Part shown: piece by piece, positions 9,077 to 17,408 of the stretch
How positions within the stretch are numbered: the stretch's first letter is position 1
Layout: each line of letters begins with the position of its first letter
NCBI RefSeq assembly: GCF_000203975.2
Contig: NZ_AFCF02000001.1
Span: 1 to 64,000, forward strand
Direction: 5' to 3'
DNA from: Leisingera sp. ANG1
GTDB lineage: Bacteria; Pseudomonadota; Alphaproteobacteria; Rhodobacterales; Rhodobacteraceae
DNA length: 64,000 nucleotides
The notes under the pieces: generated by a model
The model's database searches: none
Told to the model about the DNA's origin: nothing
The model's input: only the letters and a program-made list of their open reading frames with translations
Translations under genes and position numbers: made by a program

Positions 9077-11488
9077 ATGCAAGAGCCACTCAATTCCTCC
9101 TACCCAGTCCTGCCGCTGCGCGACATCGTGGTCTTCCCCCACATGATCGTGCCGCTGTTCGTGGGCCGGGAAAAATCGGTGCGCGCCCTGGAAGAGGTGA
9201 TGGCCGACGACAAGCAGATCCTGCTGTCGAGCCAGATCGACCCCTCCGAGGACGATCCCGAAACCGATAGCATCTATACCGTCGGCGTGCTGGCCAATGT
9301 GCTGCAGCTGCTGAAACTGCCCGATGGCACCGTCAAGGTGCTGGTCGAGGGGCAGAGCCGTGTGAAGATCACCGAGTTCCTGGAAAACGACAATTTCTTC
9401 GAGGCCAAGGCCGAGGAGCTGAGCGAGATCCCGGGTGACGTCACCACCACCGAGGCGCTGGTGCGCACCGTGGGCGACGAGTTCGAGCGTTACGCCAAGG
9501 TCCGCAAGAACATCCCCGAAGAGGCGCTGTCTGCCGTCGGCGAAACCGCGGAGCCGGCCAAGCTGGCCGACCTGGTGGCAGGCCATCTGGGCATCGAAGT
9601 GGACCGCAAGCAGGAACTCTTGGAGACGCTCTCTGTCAGCGAGCGGCTGGAGAAGGTCTATGGCCTGATGCAGGGCGAAATGTCGGTCCTGCAGGTCGAG
9701 AAGAAGATCAAGACCCGCGTCAAATCCCAGATGGAGAAGACCCAGCGCGAGTACTATCTGAATGAGCAGATGAAGGCTATTCAGAAGGAGCTGGGCGACG
9801 GTGAGGAAGGTGCCGGCGAAATCGCCGAGCTGGAAGAGAAGATCGCCGCCACCAAACTGTCGAAAGAGGCGCGCGAGAAGGCCGATGCGGAGCTGAAGAA
9901 GCTCAAGAACATGTCGCCGATGTCGGCGGAAGCCACCGTGGTGCGCAACTACCTCGACTGGATGCTGTCGATCCCGTGGGGTAACAAGTCCCGCGTCAAG
10001 AAAGACCTGAACCGCGCGCAGGAGATCCTGGATGCGGATCACTATGGCCTGGAGAAGGTCAAGGAGCGGATCGTCGAGTATCTGGCGGTGCAGCAGCGCT
10101 CGGCCAAGCTGAAGGGGCCGATCCTCTGCCTCGTCGGCCCTCCGGGTGTGGGTAAAACGTCGCTGGGTAAATCCGTGGCCAAAGCCACCGGCCGCGAGTT
10201 CATCCGCATTTCGCTGGGCGGTGTGCGCGACGAGTCCGAGATCCGCGGCCACCGCCGCACGTACATCGGCTCGATGCCCGGCAAGATCATCCAGGCGCTG
10301 AAGAAGGCCAAGACCACCAACCCGCTGATCCTGCTCGATGAAATCGACAAGATGGGTCAGGATTTCCGCGGCGACCCGGCGAGCGCCATGCTGGAGGTGC
10401 TGGATCCGGAACAGAACAACACCTTCATGGATCACTACCTGGAGGTGGAATACGACCTGTCGAACGTGATGTTCCTGACCACCTCGAACAGCTACAACAT
10501 GCCCGGGCCGCTGCTGGACCGGATGGAGATCATTCCGCTGTCGGGTTACACCGAGGACGAGAAGCGCGAGATCGCCAAGCAGCACCTGATTTCCAAGCAG
10601 GTGAAGAACCACGGCCTGAAGGCCAAGGAGTTCGAGCTGACCGACGACGCGGTGACCGAGATGATCCGCACCTACACCCGCGAGGCCGGCGTGCGGAACC
10701 TGGAGCGCGAGATCGCCAAGGTGGCACGGAAGTCGCTGACCAAGATCGTCAAGAAAGAAGCCGAAAGCGTGACCGTTACGGCGGACAATCTGGATGATTT
10801 CCTGGGCGTCAAGAAGTTCCGCTATGGTCTGGCTGAGCTGGAGGACCAGGTGGGTGTTGTCACCGGTTTGGCCTATACTTCTGTCGGCGGTGAGCTGTTG
10901 TCGATCGAGGCGCTGCGGCTGCCCGGCAAGGGCCGGATGAAGACCACCGGCAAGCTGGGCGACGTGATGAAGGAATCGATTGAGGCGGCGTCGAGCTATG
11001 TGCGCTCGGTCAGCCCGCAGATCGGCATCAAGCCGCCGCAGTTCGACCGGCTGGATATCCACGTGCACGTGCCGGACGGCGCAACGCCGAAGGATGGCCC
11101 GAGCGCCGGTCTGGCGATGGTGACCGCGATTGTGTCGGTGCTGACCGGCATCCCGGTGCGCAAGGATATTGCGATGACCGGCGAGGTCACCCTGCGCGGC
11201 AATGCCAGCGCCATTGGCGGCCTCAAGGAGAAGCTGCTGGCGGCGCTGCGCGGCGGCATCAAGACGGTGCTGATCCCGCAGGAGAACGAAAAGGACCTGC
11301 CGGAGATCCCGGACAACGTGAAGGAGGGGCTGGAAATCATTCCGGTGTCCCATGTGTCCGAGGTTCTGGAACACGCGCTGGTCTCCAAGCCCGAACCCAT
11401 TGAATGGGATGAGGAGGCCGAAGAGGCGGCTGCGGCCAAGGCGGCGCTGAAAGGCTCCGGCGACGGGGCAGGCGCAACGGCGCACTGA
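9077..11488 (+). CDS. lon: ATP-dependent protease Lon
   Basis: The 803-residue protein has the full LonA layout. It starts with the substrate-binding N-domain ([22 protein letters not shown]), followed by a coiled coil. The AAA+ module shows Walker [14 protein letters not shown] and Walker [10 protein letters not shown], with sensor region [17 protein letters not shown]. The C-terminal protease domain has catalytic Ser in DGPSAGLAM and Lys in [10 protein letters not shown]. The ATG at 9077 has AAAGGA upstream. An in-frame start at 9011 would add 22 unconserved residues. Lon degrades misfolded and regulatory proteins in the cytoplasm. It is monocistronic, with a candidate heat-shock promoter and a strong terminator. 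Confidence 0.98.
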   Translation: MQEPLNSSYPVLPLRDIVVFPHMIVPLFVGREKSVRALEEVMADDKQILLSSQIDPSEDDPETDSIYTVGVLANVLQLLKLPDGTVKVLVEGQSRVKITEFLENDNFFEAKAEELSEIPGDVTTTEALVRTVGDEFERYAKVRKNIPEEALSAVGETAEPAKLADLVAGHLGIEVDRKQELLETLSVSERLEKVYGLMQGEMSVLQVEKKIKTRVKSQMEKTQREYYLNEQMKAIQKELGDGEEGAGEIAELEEKIAATKLSKEAREKADAELKKLKNMSPMSAEATVVRNYLDWMLSIPWGNKSRVKKDLNRAQEILDADHYGLEKVKERIVEYLAVQQRSAKLKGPILCLVGPPGVGKTSLGKSVAKATGREFIRISLGGVRDESEIRGHRRTYIGSMPGKIIQALKKAKTTNPLILLDEIDKMGQDFRGDPASAMLEVLDPEQNNTFMDHYLEVEYDLSNVMFLTTSNSYNMPGPLLDRMEIIPLSGYTEDEKREIAKQHLISKQVKNHGLKAKEFELTDDAVTEMIRTYTREAGVRNLEREIAKVARKSLTKIVKKEAESVTVTADNLDDFLGVKKFRYGLAELEDQVGVVTGLAYTSVGGELLSIEALRLPGKGRMKTTGKLGDVMKESIEAASSYVRSVSPQIGIKPPQFDRLDIHVHVPDGATPKDGPSAGLAMVTAIVSVLTGIPVRKDIAMTGEVTLRGNASAIGGLKEKLLAALRGGIKTVLIPQENEKDLPEIPDNVKEGLEIIPVSHVSEVLEHALVSKPEPIEWDEEAEEAAAAKAALKGSGDGAGATAH

Positions 11489-11515
11489 TCCGCGGTTCAC
11501 GCAAGTAAGTAAAAG

Positions 11516-11546
11516 AAAAGGGCGGTCCGAGGGGGCCGCCCTTTTT
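11516..11546 (+). terminator. Intrinsic terminator of lon
   Basis: A 13-bp stem (AAAAGGGCGGTCC with GGGCCGCCCTTTT, one wobble pair) with a 4-base loop is followed by a T-run, 28 bases past the lon stop. The A/T flanks make it usable on both strands. Confidence 0.85.
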
Positions 11547-11667
11547 AGTTTTCTCTTCCGTTCTGGCCCTTCTTTCCGGGGCGTATGGTTTTGTGTGGCA
11601 GCGAGTGGAGCAGGTGCTCCCGCCCGCTGCCGGCAGCGCTTTCAGCGCCGCCGCAGCGGTTGGGCAT

Positions 11668-11788
11668 GGCGCCGCACCTGCGGTGCGGCGCCCGGCCTGC
11701 CCCGCATGGGGCAGGCCGCCGGGCCCAAAATCCGGATGGTGCCCGGCTACAGGCCGGACGCTTTGCGGCTGCGGGAGTGCGCCCGCAG
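11668..11788. repeat. Cluster of three GC hairpins between convergent lon and dehydrogenase genes
   Basis: The 318-base gap holds no gene. After the lon terminator come three near-perfect inverted repeats. The first is 11668-11692 (10-bp arms GGCGCCGCAC/GTGCGGCGCC). The second is 11690-11724 (10-bp GGCCTGCCCC/GGGGCAGGCC extended by a bulged 4-bp base). The third is 11769-11788 (CTGCGGG/CCCGCAG). The third lies 19 bases past the stop of the minus-strand dehydrogenase and may end its transcript. The others resemble REP-type hairpins. Confidence 0.5.
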
Positions 11789-11806
11789 GGCTGCTGACAG
11801 AAAAGC

Positions 11807-12862
11807 TCAGGCGGCCTTGCTGGCCTGTTCCATCTTGGCCTGGACGGTGGCAATGGCCATTTCTGCCGGGCTGACATCCGCCGACTTGGCCTGGGCCAGG
11901 ATTGCCGCCATGGTTTCATCCAGCGCCTGCAGCTTCTCGGTAACAAAGCCCTCGCGGTCCTTGATCCGCTGGATCTCGGTCGCGACGTTGATGATGCCGC
12001 CGCCATTGGCCACGAAATCGGGCGCATAGAGGATGCCGCGGGCGTGCAGCGCGGCGCCGTCTTCCGCCGTGGCCAGCTGGTTGTTGGCGCCGCCTGCCAC
12101 GATGTCCGCCTTAAGCTGCGGGATGGTTTCAGCGTTCAGGATGCCGCCGATGGCGCAGGGGGCAAAAACGTCTGCCTCGGCGCTATAGATCTCTGCCAGC
12201 GGCACCGCCTTGGCACCGAAGTCGGCAATTGCCTGCTCGACACGGGACTCGTCGATGTCGGTGACAACCAGCTTGGCGCCTGCCTCGTGCAGGAACTGGC
12301 AGAGGTACCAGCCGACGTGGCCCAGGCCCTGCACCGACACGGTGACGCCGTCCAGGTCGCGGCTGCCGTGCTTGAGGGCGCGGGTGGTGCGGATCGCATT
12401 GAAGATGCCGCGCGCGGTGATCGGGGAGGGGTCGCCGCTGGCAAACTCGCCGTCGGCCAGACCAGCCACGAAGCGGGTTTCCTCTGCCAGGATGGCCATG
12501 TCCGCCGGGCTCATGCCCATGTCCTCGGCGGTGATATAGCGGCCGTCCAGGCCCTCGATGGCGCGGGCAAAGGCGCGCAGCAGCTCCGGCGACTTGTCCT
12601 TGGCCGGATCGCCGATGATCACCGCCTTGCCGCCGCCCAGGGTCAGGCCCGCCGCCGCGTTCTTGTAGGTCATGCCTTCGCTCAGGCGTTTGACGTCGGT
12701 CAGGGCTTCGTCTTCGCTGGCATAGGGGCGCATGCGCAGCCCGCCGGCCGCCGGGCCCAGCTGGGTGGAATGCACAGCGATAAAGCCCAGGAGGCCAACC
12801 GAGGGCTCCTCGACGCGGTAAATCTCTTCATGGGTGGCGGAGGCCACGGCGGTCACTGTCAT
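11807..12862 (-). CDS. Leucine/Glu/Phe/Val dehydrogenase family enzyme
   Basis: The 351-residue enzyme should carry out NAD-dependent oxidative deamination of a branched-chain or aromatic amino acid. The catalytic region YKNAAAGLTLGGGKAVIIGD contains both conserved lysines. The Rossmann fold reads VQGLGHVGWYLCQFL and ends its second strand in VVTDID, an acidic residue that favours NAD over NADP. Length is that of leucine dehydrogenase, shorter than glutamate dehydrogenase. The ATG at 12862 is preceded by AGGAGC; the longer start at 12895 lacks this. A divergent Lrp/AsnC gene 133 bases away suggests amino-acid-responsive control. Exact substrate is unknown. Confidence 0.88.
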   Translation of the reverse strand: MTVTAVASATHEEIYRVEEPSVGLLGFIAVHSTQLGPAAGGLRMRPYASEDEALTDVKRLSEGMTYKNAAAGLTLGGGKAVIIGDPAKDKSPELLRAFARAIEGLDGRYITAEDMGMSPADMAILAEETRFVAGLADGEFASGDPSPITARGIFNAIRTTRALKHGSRDLDGVTVSVQGLGHVGWYLCQFLHEAGAKLVVTDIDESRVEQAIADFGAKAVPLAEIYSAEADVFAPCAIGGILNAETIPQLKADIVAGGANNQLATAEDGAALHARGILYAPDFVANGGGIINVATEIQRIKDREGFVTEKLQALDETMAAILAQAKSADVSPAEMAIATVQAKMEQASKAA

Positions 12863-12995
12863 CTGGATAGCTCCTGCAAAACTTTCGCCAATCATATCCT
12901 CCCGCGCGCGCCGGTTTTCACCAAAAGAGGTCTGTTAAGGCGGGTGCGGTTGGCGGTAAACTCTGAAATGTGAGGCTGGATTAGAGGAAACCCCT

Positions 12996-13451
12996 ATGGA
13001 TTCGATAGACCGCAAGATTGTCGCCGCGCTTCAGCGCAACGGCCGGCTGAAGATATCAGAATTGTCGGAGATGGTTGGCCTGTCGCCCACCCCCTGCGCG
13101 CGCCGGGTCGGCAACCTGGAGGAAAGCGGCGTGATCAGCGGCTATTCGGCGCGGGTGGATCAGGCCAAGCTGGGGCTGCCTGTGACGATTTTTGTGGCGG
13201 TGGAGCTAGAACGGCAATCCACCGACGCGCTGCAGGCCTTTGAGAAGGCGGTGCGCAAGTTCGATCAGGTGATGGAGTGCTACCTGATGACCGGCACCCG
13301 CGATATCCTGCTGCGGGTGGTGGCGGAGGATCTGCCGGATTTCGACCGCTTTCTGGAGGACCGGCTGATGCGGGTGCCCGGCATCCGCAACACCCGGTCC
13401 AGCTTTACCCTCAGGACAATGATACAACGCGACGCGCTGCCGTCCTGCTGA
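12996..13451 (+). CDS. Lrp/AsnC family transcriptional regulator
   Basis: The 151-residue protein has an N-terminal winged helix (DSIDRKIVAALQRNGRLKISELSEMVGLSPTPC region) and a C-terminal RAM ligand domain (VMECYLMTGTRDILLRVVAEDLPDFDRFL). Proteins of this type sense amino acids and form octamers on DNA. AGAGGAAA precedes the ATG. It is divergent from a leucine-dehydrogenase-like gene, the usual arrangement for a local regulator that controls its neighbour and itself. The shared 133-base region is the expected binding site, but I see no clear operator in it. Confidence 0.92.
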   Translation: MDSIDRKIVAALQRNGRLKISELSEMVGLSPTPCARRVGNLEESGVISGYSARVDQAKLGLPVTIFVAVELERQSTDALQAFEKAVRKFDQVMECYLMTGTRDILLRVVAEDLPDFDRFLEDRLMRVPGIRNTRSSFTLRTMIQRDALPSC

Positions 13452-13584
13452 CCGGTTCACGGCTGCGGGGCAGGTGTGTTAGGGTGAAGGCACAAAACAG
13501 GCCCGTCTGCCCGTCCGCTGTGCTCCTCAGGGCCGCAGGCAAGAGGCAAAGCGGGCGGATAACGACAGGCAAACGGGGCATCAG

Positions 13585-14142
13585 ATGGCACGAGCAACCA
13601 GAAAAACCAGCACATCCGCGCGCAAAAGCGGCACGCGCAAACCAGCGGCACGCAAGACGGGCACGCTGACGGCAGGAGCCGCAAAGGTCTCCGGCGCGGA
13701 ACCGGCGGCTGCTGAACCGCAGTCCCGCACGGCACCGGAGCCGAAAGCAGTTTCTGCAGCAGAGGCGCAGGCTGCGCCGCCAACGGTGGTTGTTGCGGCC
13801 GCCGCGCCGGTGGTGTCTGCTCCTGAGCTGGCAAAAAAGGAATTGATTGAAAAGGCGGTCGAACGGTCCGGCGTCAAGAAGAAGGACGCCAAGCCCGTGG
13901 TTGAGGCGGTTCTGGCGCTGCTGGGGGAGGCGGTGGCCGAGGGGCGCGAGCTGAACCTGAAGCCCTTTGGCAAACTGCGCATCAACCGCAGCCAGGAACG
14001 CAGCAATGGCACCGTGTTTGTCTGCAAACTGCGCCAGCCCTTGGCGGCCTCAGAACCGCAAACCGCCACGCCTGAAGAAAATGCCGGGGGAGGTGAAAAT
14101 TCTTCCAATGACCCTCTTGCGGAGCCTGCGGTGGAAGGCTAA
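13585..14142 (+). CDS. HU-like DNA-binding protein with long basic and acidic tails
   Basis: The 185-residue protein has three parts. Residues 1-78 are low-complexity Ala/Lys/Arg/Pro (MARATRKTSTSARKSGTRKP at the start), like a histone H1 tail. Residues 79 to about 150 fit the HU fold (KKELIEKAVERSGVKKKDAKPVVEAVLALLGEA, then LNLKPFGKLRI). The rest is an acidic tail ending DPLAEPAVEG. The beta-ribbon arm with the usual RNPxTG tip is missing, leaving only a short RSQERSNGTVF turn. This would weaken classical HU binding, and the basic tail may compensate. It probably binds the nucleoid. A tRNA-Val gene starts 13 bases after the stop. Confidence 0.8.
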   Translation: MARATRKTSTSARKSGTRKPAARKTGTLTAGAAKVSGAEPAAAEPQSRTAPEPKAVSAAEAQAAPPTVVVAAAAPVVSAPELAKKELIEKAVERSGVKKKDAKPVVEAVLALLGEAVAEGRELNLKPFGKLRINRSQERSNGTVFVCKLRQPLAASEPQTATPEENAGGGENSSNDPLAEPAVEG

Positions 14143-14154
14143 AAGCCGCCTCAC

Positions 14155-14229
14155 GGGTGATTAGCTCAGTGGTAGAGCGCTTCGTTCACATCGAAGATGT
14201 CAGGAGTTCAAATCTCTTATCACCCACCA
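14155..14229 (+). tRNA. tRNA-Val (CAC)
   Basis: A 75-base cloverleaf with a 7-bp acceptor stem (GGGTGAT/ATCACCC), D-arm GCTC..GAGC, anticodon stem CTTCG/CGAAG around loop TTCACAT (anticodon CAC), and a T-arm with TTCAAAT loop and one G-T pair. CCA is encoded. It reads GTG codons. It follows the HU-like gene closely and may be co-transcribed with it. Confidence 0.95.
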
Positions 14230-14237
14230 TCATTTTG

Positions 14238-14270
14238 AAAGGCGCTCCCTGAAACGGTTGAGCGCCTTTT
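14238..14270 (+). terminator. Intrinsic terminator after tRNA-Val (CAC)
   Basis: A 10-bp stem (AAAGGCGCTC with GAGCGCCTTT) and a 12-base loop are followed by a T-rich tract, nine bases past the tRNA end. It closes the HU-tRNA unit. Confidence 0.8.
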
Positions 14271-14345
14271 GCTTTTCCGGGGTTTCACTGGCGGCTTTGC
14301 GGCGTTACCTCTTTGCCTGAAAAAAAACCGGGCAGGGGGCATATC

Positions 14346-14915
14346 ATGCAGTTTCCGAAAATCTGGCTGCTGCGGCACGGGCAGACCGAATGGAATGCAG
14401 AGCGCCGTATCCAGGGGCAGCTGGAATCACCGCTGACAGCCCTGGGGGTGGAGCACGCCCGCCGCCAAGCCGTGCTGATGGCGCCGGTTATGGCGCAGAA
14501 TCCGGCCTGTTATGCCTCTCCGCTGGGACGGGCGCAGCAAACCGCGGATATAGCCCTCGGCGGTGCGCCTTTTGTAACCGACCCGCGGCTGGCCGAGGCA
14601 TATGCCGGGGCGTTTCAGGGCATGACGCTGGAGGAAGTGGAGGCAGAATATCCGGGCATCCATGGCGCCAATCCGCGCAATCTGGATCTGTTCTGCGAAG
14701 CGCCGGGCGGTGAGGGATACGGCAGTTTCCATGCTCGCATCCTCGATTTCATGCAGTCGCTGACCGGCCCGTCGGTGGTGGTGGCGCATGGGCTCTTGGG
14801 GCAGGTGATGCGCGGTATTGTTTGCGGCCTGACGCGCGACCGGATGGCGGCGCTGCCGAACGGGCAGGGCTGCGTCTATGTGCTGGAAAACGGGACGGAA
14901 ACGGTCCTGGAGTAA
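14346..14915 (+). CDS. Histidine phosphatase (phosphoglycerate-mutase superfamily)
   Basis: The 189-residue protein carries the phosphohistidine signature LLRHGQTEWNAERRIQG at the N-terminus. It also has ASPLGRAQQTADIAL with the second Arg, EAYAGAFQGMTLEEVE with the catalytic acid, and VVVAHGLLGQVMRG with the second His. Length suits the broad-specificity phosphatase branch (GpmB/CobC-like) rather than true glycolytic mutase. The ATG at 14346 follows GGGGG; the upstream in-frame start would add a basic 11-residue leader. The physiological substrate is not predictable. No cobalamin genes are nearby, which argues against CobC. Confidence 0.88.
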   Translation: MQFPKIWLLRHGQTEWNAERRIQGQLESPLTALGVEHARRQAVLMAPVMAQNPACYASPLGRAQQTADIALGGAPFVTDPRLAEAYAGAFQGMTLEEVEAEYPGIHGANPRNLDLFCEAPGGEGYGSFHARILDFMQSLTGPSVVVAHGLLGQVMRGIVCGLTRDRMAALPNGQGCVYVLENGTETVLE

Positions 14916-14947
14916 CGCGGGCCGCTTGAGCGGCGGCCCTTGCCGGG

Positions 14948-15652
14948 TCAGAGACCCGGCAGCTTGTTCACCAGGCCGCGGCGGCCGAAGGTGGTGCCGC
15001 GGTTGGCGCCGAAATCCCATTTGAGGCCGATGCCGACAAAAGCCTCGTTGCCGGACAGGTTCTGCGCTTCGGCATTCAATGAGCCAAGTTCGCCGTAGAA
15101 CTTGGCGCCTTTGCCGACGTCATACTGCGCGCTGGCGGCGATCCTGGTGAGTTCGATATTGCCCAGATCCAGGTGGTCGAGGCCTGCGCCGACGGTGAAC
15201 TGGCTGTTCACATCCCTGCGGAAGGCAACACCGGCGATGGTGCCGGAAATCGCGCCGTCGTCGCCTTCACCCAGGTAGAACTCGGCATCGGCAAACCCGA
15301 ATTCATGCCCGGCCTCGATGCCGTAGAAGTCATACTCATCCCGGCCGGTTTCCTCGATACCGTAAAACAAGCCCAGCGAGGTGGTGCTGCTGACATGGGC
15401 GATGCCGTGCAGGGTGGCATTTGCGCCTTCCAGGTCCGTCAGGTTGAAATCGGCGTAAAACAAGTCGAGCTGGGTGGAGAAGCTGCGGGAGAAGCCCAGT
15501 TCCACGGCGCCGCCAACGGCGGTGCGGGCATAATCGGTGTCATCGGCAAAGGCCGAGGTGGACAGGTCAAAGCTGCCGCCGGTGATTTCCGCGGCTTGCA
15601 GGCTGCCGGCCAGGGCTGCGGCTGCGCAGGCTGCGCTGAAAAGGCGTTTCAT
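14948..15652 (-). CDS. Putative outer-membrane or secreted beta-rich protein
   Basis: The 234-residue product begins with a clear signal peptide (MKRLFSAACAAAALAGSLQA). The rest is Gly/Asp/Phe-rich with repeating amphipathic strands such as SFSTQLDLFYADFNL, TTSLGLFYGIEE and GIEAGHEFGFADAEFYLG, as in small porin-like barrels. The stop is followed by a short tail ending GLVNKLPGL rather than a final Phe, so barrel assignment is tentative. GGAG sits eight bases before the ATG at 15652. An open frame extends further upstream but without support. Confidence 0.65.
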   Translation of the reverse strand: MKRLFSAACAAAALAGSLQAAEITGGSFDLSTSAFADDTDYARTAVGGAVELGFSRSFSTQLDLFYADFNLTDLEGANATLHGIAHVSSTTSLGLFYGIEETGRDEYDFYGIEAGHEFGFADAEFYLGEGDDGAISGTIAGVAFRRDVNSQFTVGAGLDHLDLGNIELTRIAASAQYDVGKGAKFYGELGSLNAEAQNLSGNEAFVGIGLKWDFGANRGTTFGRRGLVNKLPGL

Positions 15653-15851
15653 GGATACTGCTCCGGTCGTGTAATCACTTCCGGCCTCTGCTTTTTCCGG
15701 GCCGGTTGCGCAGATTGCTATCCCTTCGCGCCGCCGCTTGGCAAATGGCTTGAACCTGCTGCCCTCTGGCTGCGGTGAAGTGTTGCCCCGCTGCCCTGCA
15801 TCGTCCGGGACAGATGGCGCCGGAAAGTGAAAAAAACTTCTGCCCGCCCCC

Positions 15852-15880
15852 TTGCGCAGTCCGGCGCCATTGTCTAAATC
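15852..15880 (+). promoter_or_regulatory. Candidate sigma-70 promoter of tRNA-Val (TAC)
   Basis: TTGCGC and TAAATC are separated by 17 bases. The predicted start lies about four bases before the mature tRNA. The -10 box is only a partial match. Confidence 0.45.
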
Positions 15881-15890
15881 CCCGCTCAAC

Positions 15891-15966
<76 letters not shown>

Positions 15967-16099
15967 TTCTCCTCCTAAGAAGAAAAAGAAATCTCCCGCG
16001 CAAGTGTTTGCTGCGGTTGAGTTTTTCATGATGTTTCAGTGTGGTATCCGGGGGTTGCCATTTTTTTCCGGGAAAGTTCTGAAAAAGGCAAAACACCGC

Positions 16100-16128
16100 T
16101 TGACGGGTCACCGGGCGGAGAATATTAC
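16100..16128 (+). promoter_or_regulatory. Candidate sigma-70 promoter of the tRNA-Asp cluster
   Basis: TTGACG, a 17-base spacer and TATTAC lie about 40 bases before the first of three tRNA-Asp genes, a good fit for a stable-RNA promoter. Confidence 0.55.
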
Positions 16129-16166
16129 AGCCCAACATTCGGCAGCGATGCTCGAATGTGCAGCGG

Positions 16167-16243
16167 GCGGTTGTAGCTCAGTTGGTTAGAGTACCGGCCT
16201 GTCACGCCGGGGGTCGCGGGTTCGAGCCCCGTCAACCGCGCCA
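16167..16243 (+). tRNA. tRNA-Asp (GTC), copy 1
   Basis: A 77-base cloverleaf with acceptor GCGGTTG/CAACCGC, anticodon stem CCGGC/GCCGG around loop CTGTCAC (anticodon GTC), T-loop TTCGAGC and encoded CCA. It is identical to the two copies downstream and a natural substrate of the Tgt enzyme encoded in this window. Confidence 0.97.
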
Positions 16244-16269
16244 CTGCTGCGCCCCTTCCCGGGGCCGAA

Positions 16270-16447
16270 CAGGGACCGCCCCGGAGGGGACTGGATCGGA
16301 GACGATCCGCCGCAAGGCGAAAATGCGGTTGTAGCTCAGTTGGTTAGAGTACCGGCCTGTCACGCCGGGGGTCGCGGGTTCGAGCCCCGTCAACCGCGCC
16401 ACTTTCGCCCGCCGCCCTGGCGTATCAGGGTCCGCCCCGGAGGGGAC
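16270..16447 (+). repeat. Shared 22-base segment in both tRNA-Asp spacers
   Basis: The two spacers share a 22-base segment with one difference (16270-16291 and 16426-16447), containing CCGCCCCGGAGGGGAC. The rest of the spacers differ. This points to tandem duplication of a tRNA-plus-spacer unit followed by drift, or to a conserved processing hairpin (CCCC/GGGG). Confidence 0.6.
16325..16401 (+). tRNA. tRNA-Asp (GTC), copy 2
   Basis: Identical over all 77 bases to copy 1, including CCA. It lies 81 bases after copy 1. Confidence 0.97.
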
Positions 16448-16467
16448 CATAGCCGAAAGGCCCATGC

Positions 16468-16544
16468 GCGGTTGTAGCTCAGTTGGTTAGAGTACCGGCC
16501 TGTCACGCCGGGGGTCGCGGGTTCGAGCCCCGTCAACCGCGCCA
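16468..16544 (+). tRNA. tRNA-Asp (GTC), copy 3
   Basis: Identical over all 77 bases to copies 1 and 2, including CCA. It lies 66 bases after copy 2. No strong terminator is visible behind it. Confidence 0.97.
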
Positions 16545-16589
16545 CTTTCTTCCTCAGTTTTAAGGAATTAGAGACGCGTCCAGCGTGTG

Positions 16590-17006
16590 TCATCCGTGTT
16601 CCGGTGGGCTTCCCGGGGCCGCTGTGACTTCGGGGGTGTCCTGGCTGAAGCTGTTGCGCCAGCCTGCTGCGCTTTTTTCCCACAGGGACGAAATCAGCAT
16701 CGATTTCCATGCCGTGGTGCCGGCGGGGAGATAGGCCGCTCGGTAGCTGAGCAGCACGGCATCCGGGCTGATGATGCGCAGTTGTGCATCTCTGAGGCGG
16801 TAGCCCGCCATCACCGGTCCGTTTTGCAGCTGATCGCAATGGCCTGATTTGTCCGAGAAGCCACTGGGGTAGACGCCCAGGAAGTCCTCGGTCAGCATCT
16901 GCCCATCGGCCTCGGGGTCACCGGCAACCAGCGCCTCCCAGACCTTGGTTTCCAAGGCGACGAACTCGGCCAGCCGCGGGCCGCCGGTCAGAATCGTTTG
17001 TGTCAT
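16590..17006 (-). CDS. NTF2-like / DUF4440 family protein
   Basis: The 138-residue protein shows the SnoaL/NTF2-like pattern: an N-terminal helix (LAEFVALETKVWEALVAGD), a second helix with LTEDFLGVYPSGF, then strands AQLRIISPDAVLLSYRAAYLP and SLWEKSAAGWRNSFSQDTP. Such cone-shaped proteins can be enzymes, ligand binders or accessory domains. No catalytic residues are evident, so no activity is assigned. It ends 45 bases from the tRNA-Asp cluster on the opposite strand. Confidence 0.75.
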   Translation of the reverse strand: MTQTILTGGPRLAEFVALETKVWEALVAGDPEADGQMLTEDFLGVYPSGFSDKSGHCDQLQNGPVMAGYRLRDAQLRIISPDAVLLSYRAAYLPAGTTAWKSMLISSLWEKSAAGWRNSFSQDTPEVTAAPGSPPEHG

Positions 17007-17061
17007 GAAACCAGCCTGACCGCCGGAAGCGGGGCGGGCAAGCGGTATGGCGGCGGAGCGG

Positions 17062-17283
17062 TCAGATAGCAGGCGGGTTCGGTGCCGCCTCTGTGTCGTG
17101 GCGCCAGCCGGTCAGCTCCGCATCGACCCATTTCTTGAGCCGGTCAAGATCGGGCTTGGGATTGGATTCCAGATAGCGCAGCAGCACCCTTGTACCGTGC
17201 TGATAACCGGCACGGTAGCTTTCCTCCGGGTCGGTCTGGTTGCCCTCGAACCCCGGCGGGCGGTTGAACCTGCTTTGTGTCAT
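17062..17283 (-). CDS. Small conserved hypothetical protein
   Basis: A 73-residue soluble, charged protein (MTQSRFNRPPGFEGNQTD at the start, then a helix GYQHGTRVLLRYLESNPKPDLDRLKKWVDAELTGW). I recognise no family. The ATG at 17283 has GGAGG five bases upstream; the longer in-frame start at 17346 has no ribosome-binding site. The helix-rich middle suggests a small protein-protein interaction module. Confidence 0.6.
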   Translation of the reverse strand: MTQSRFNRPPGFEGNQTDPEESYRAGYQHGTRVLLRYLESNPKPDLDRLKKWVDAELTGWRHDTEAAPNPPAI

Positions 17284-17408
17284 ATCTGCCTCCGTGTGCA
17301 ATTCGATCAGGTGTTTCCGCAAGGTTAGGGCAAGAGCGATAAGCAAGTCTTAACCTGGTGCGTAAAACGAACATCAAAGCCGCTGGCAGTGGCGGATTTT
17401 CTAACGGG

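Noticed and set aside
9059-11500. An 813-residue open frame antisense to lon
   Set aside because: It mirrors the codon structure of lon on the other strand, has no recognisable domain and consists of His/Gln/Arg/Leu-rich sequence typical of antisense GC-rich frames. The same applies to long frames opposite PBP1A, glnE, glpQ-like, hemA and ispG.
16232-16465. Small minus-strand ORFs containing a TGLEPATPGVTGRYSNQL-type segment
   Set aside because: They are translations of the complement of the tRNA-Asp genes, a well-known false annotation. The ORF at 15923-16138 ending RERLELPTSSV is the same artefact over tRNA-Val.
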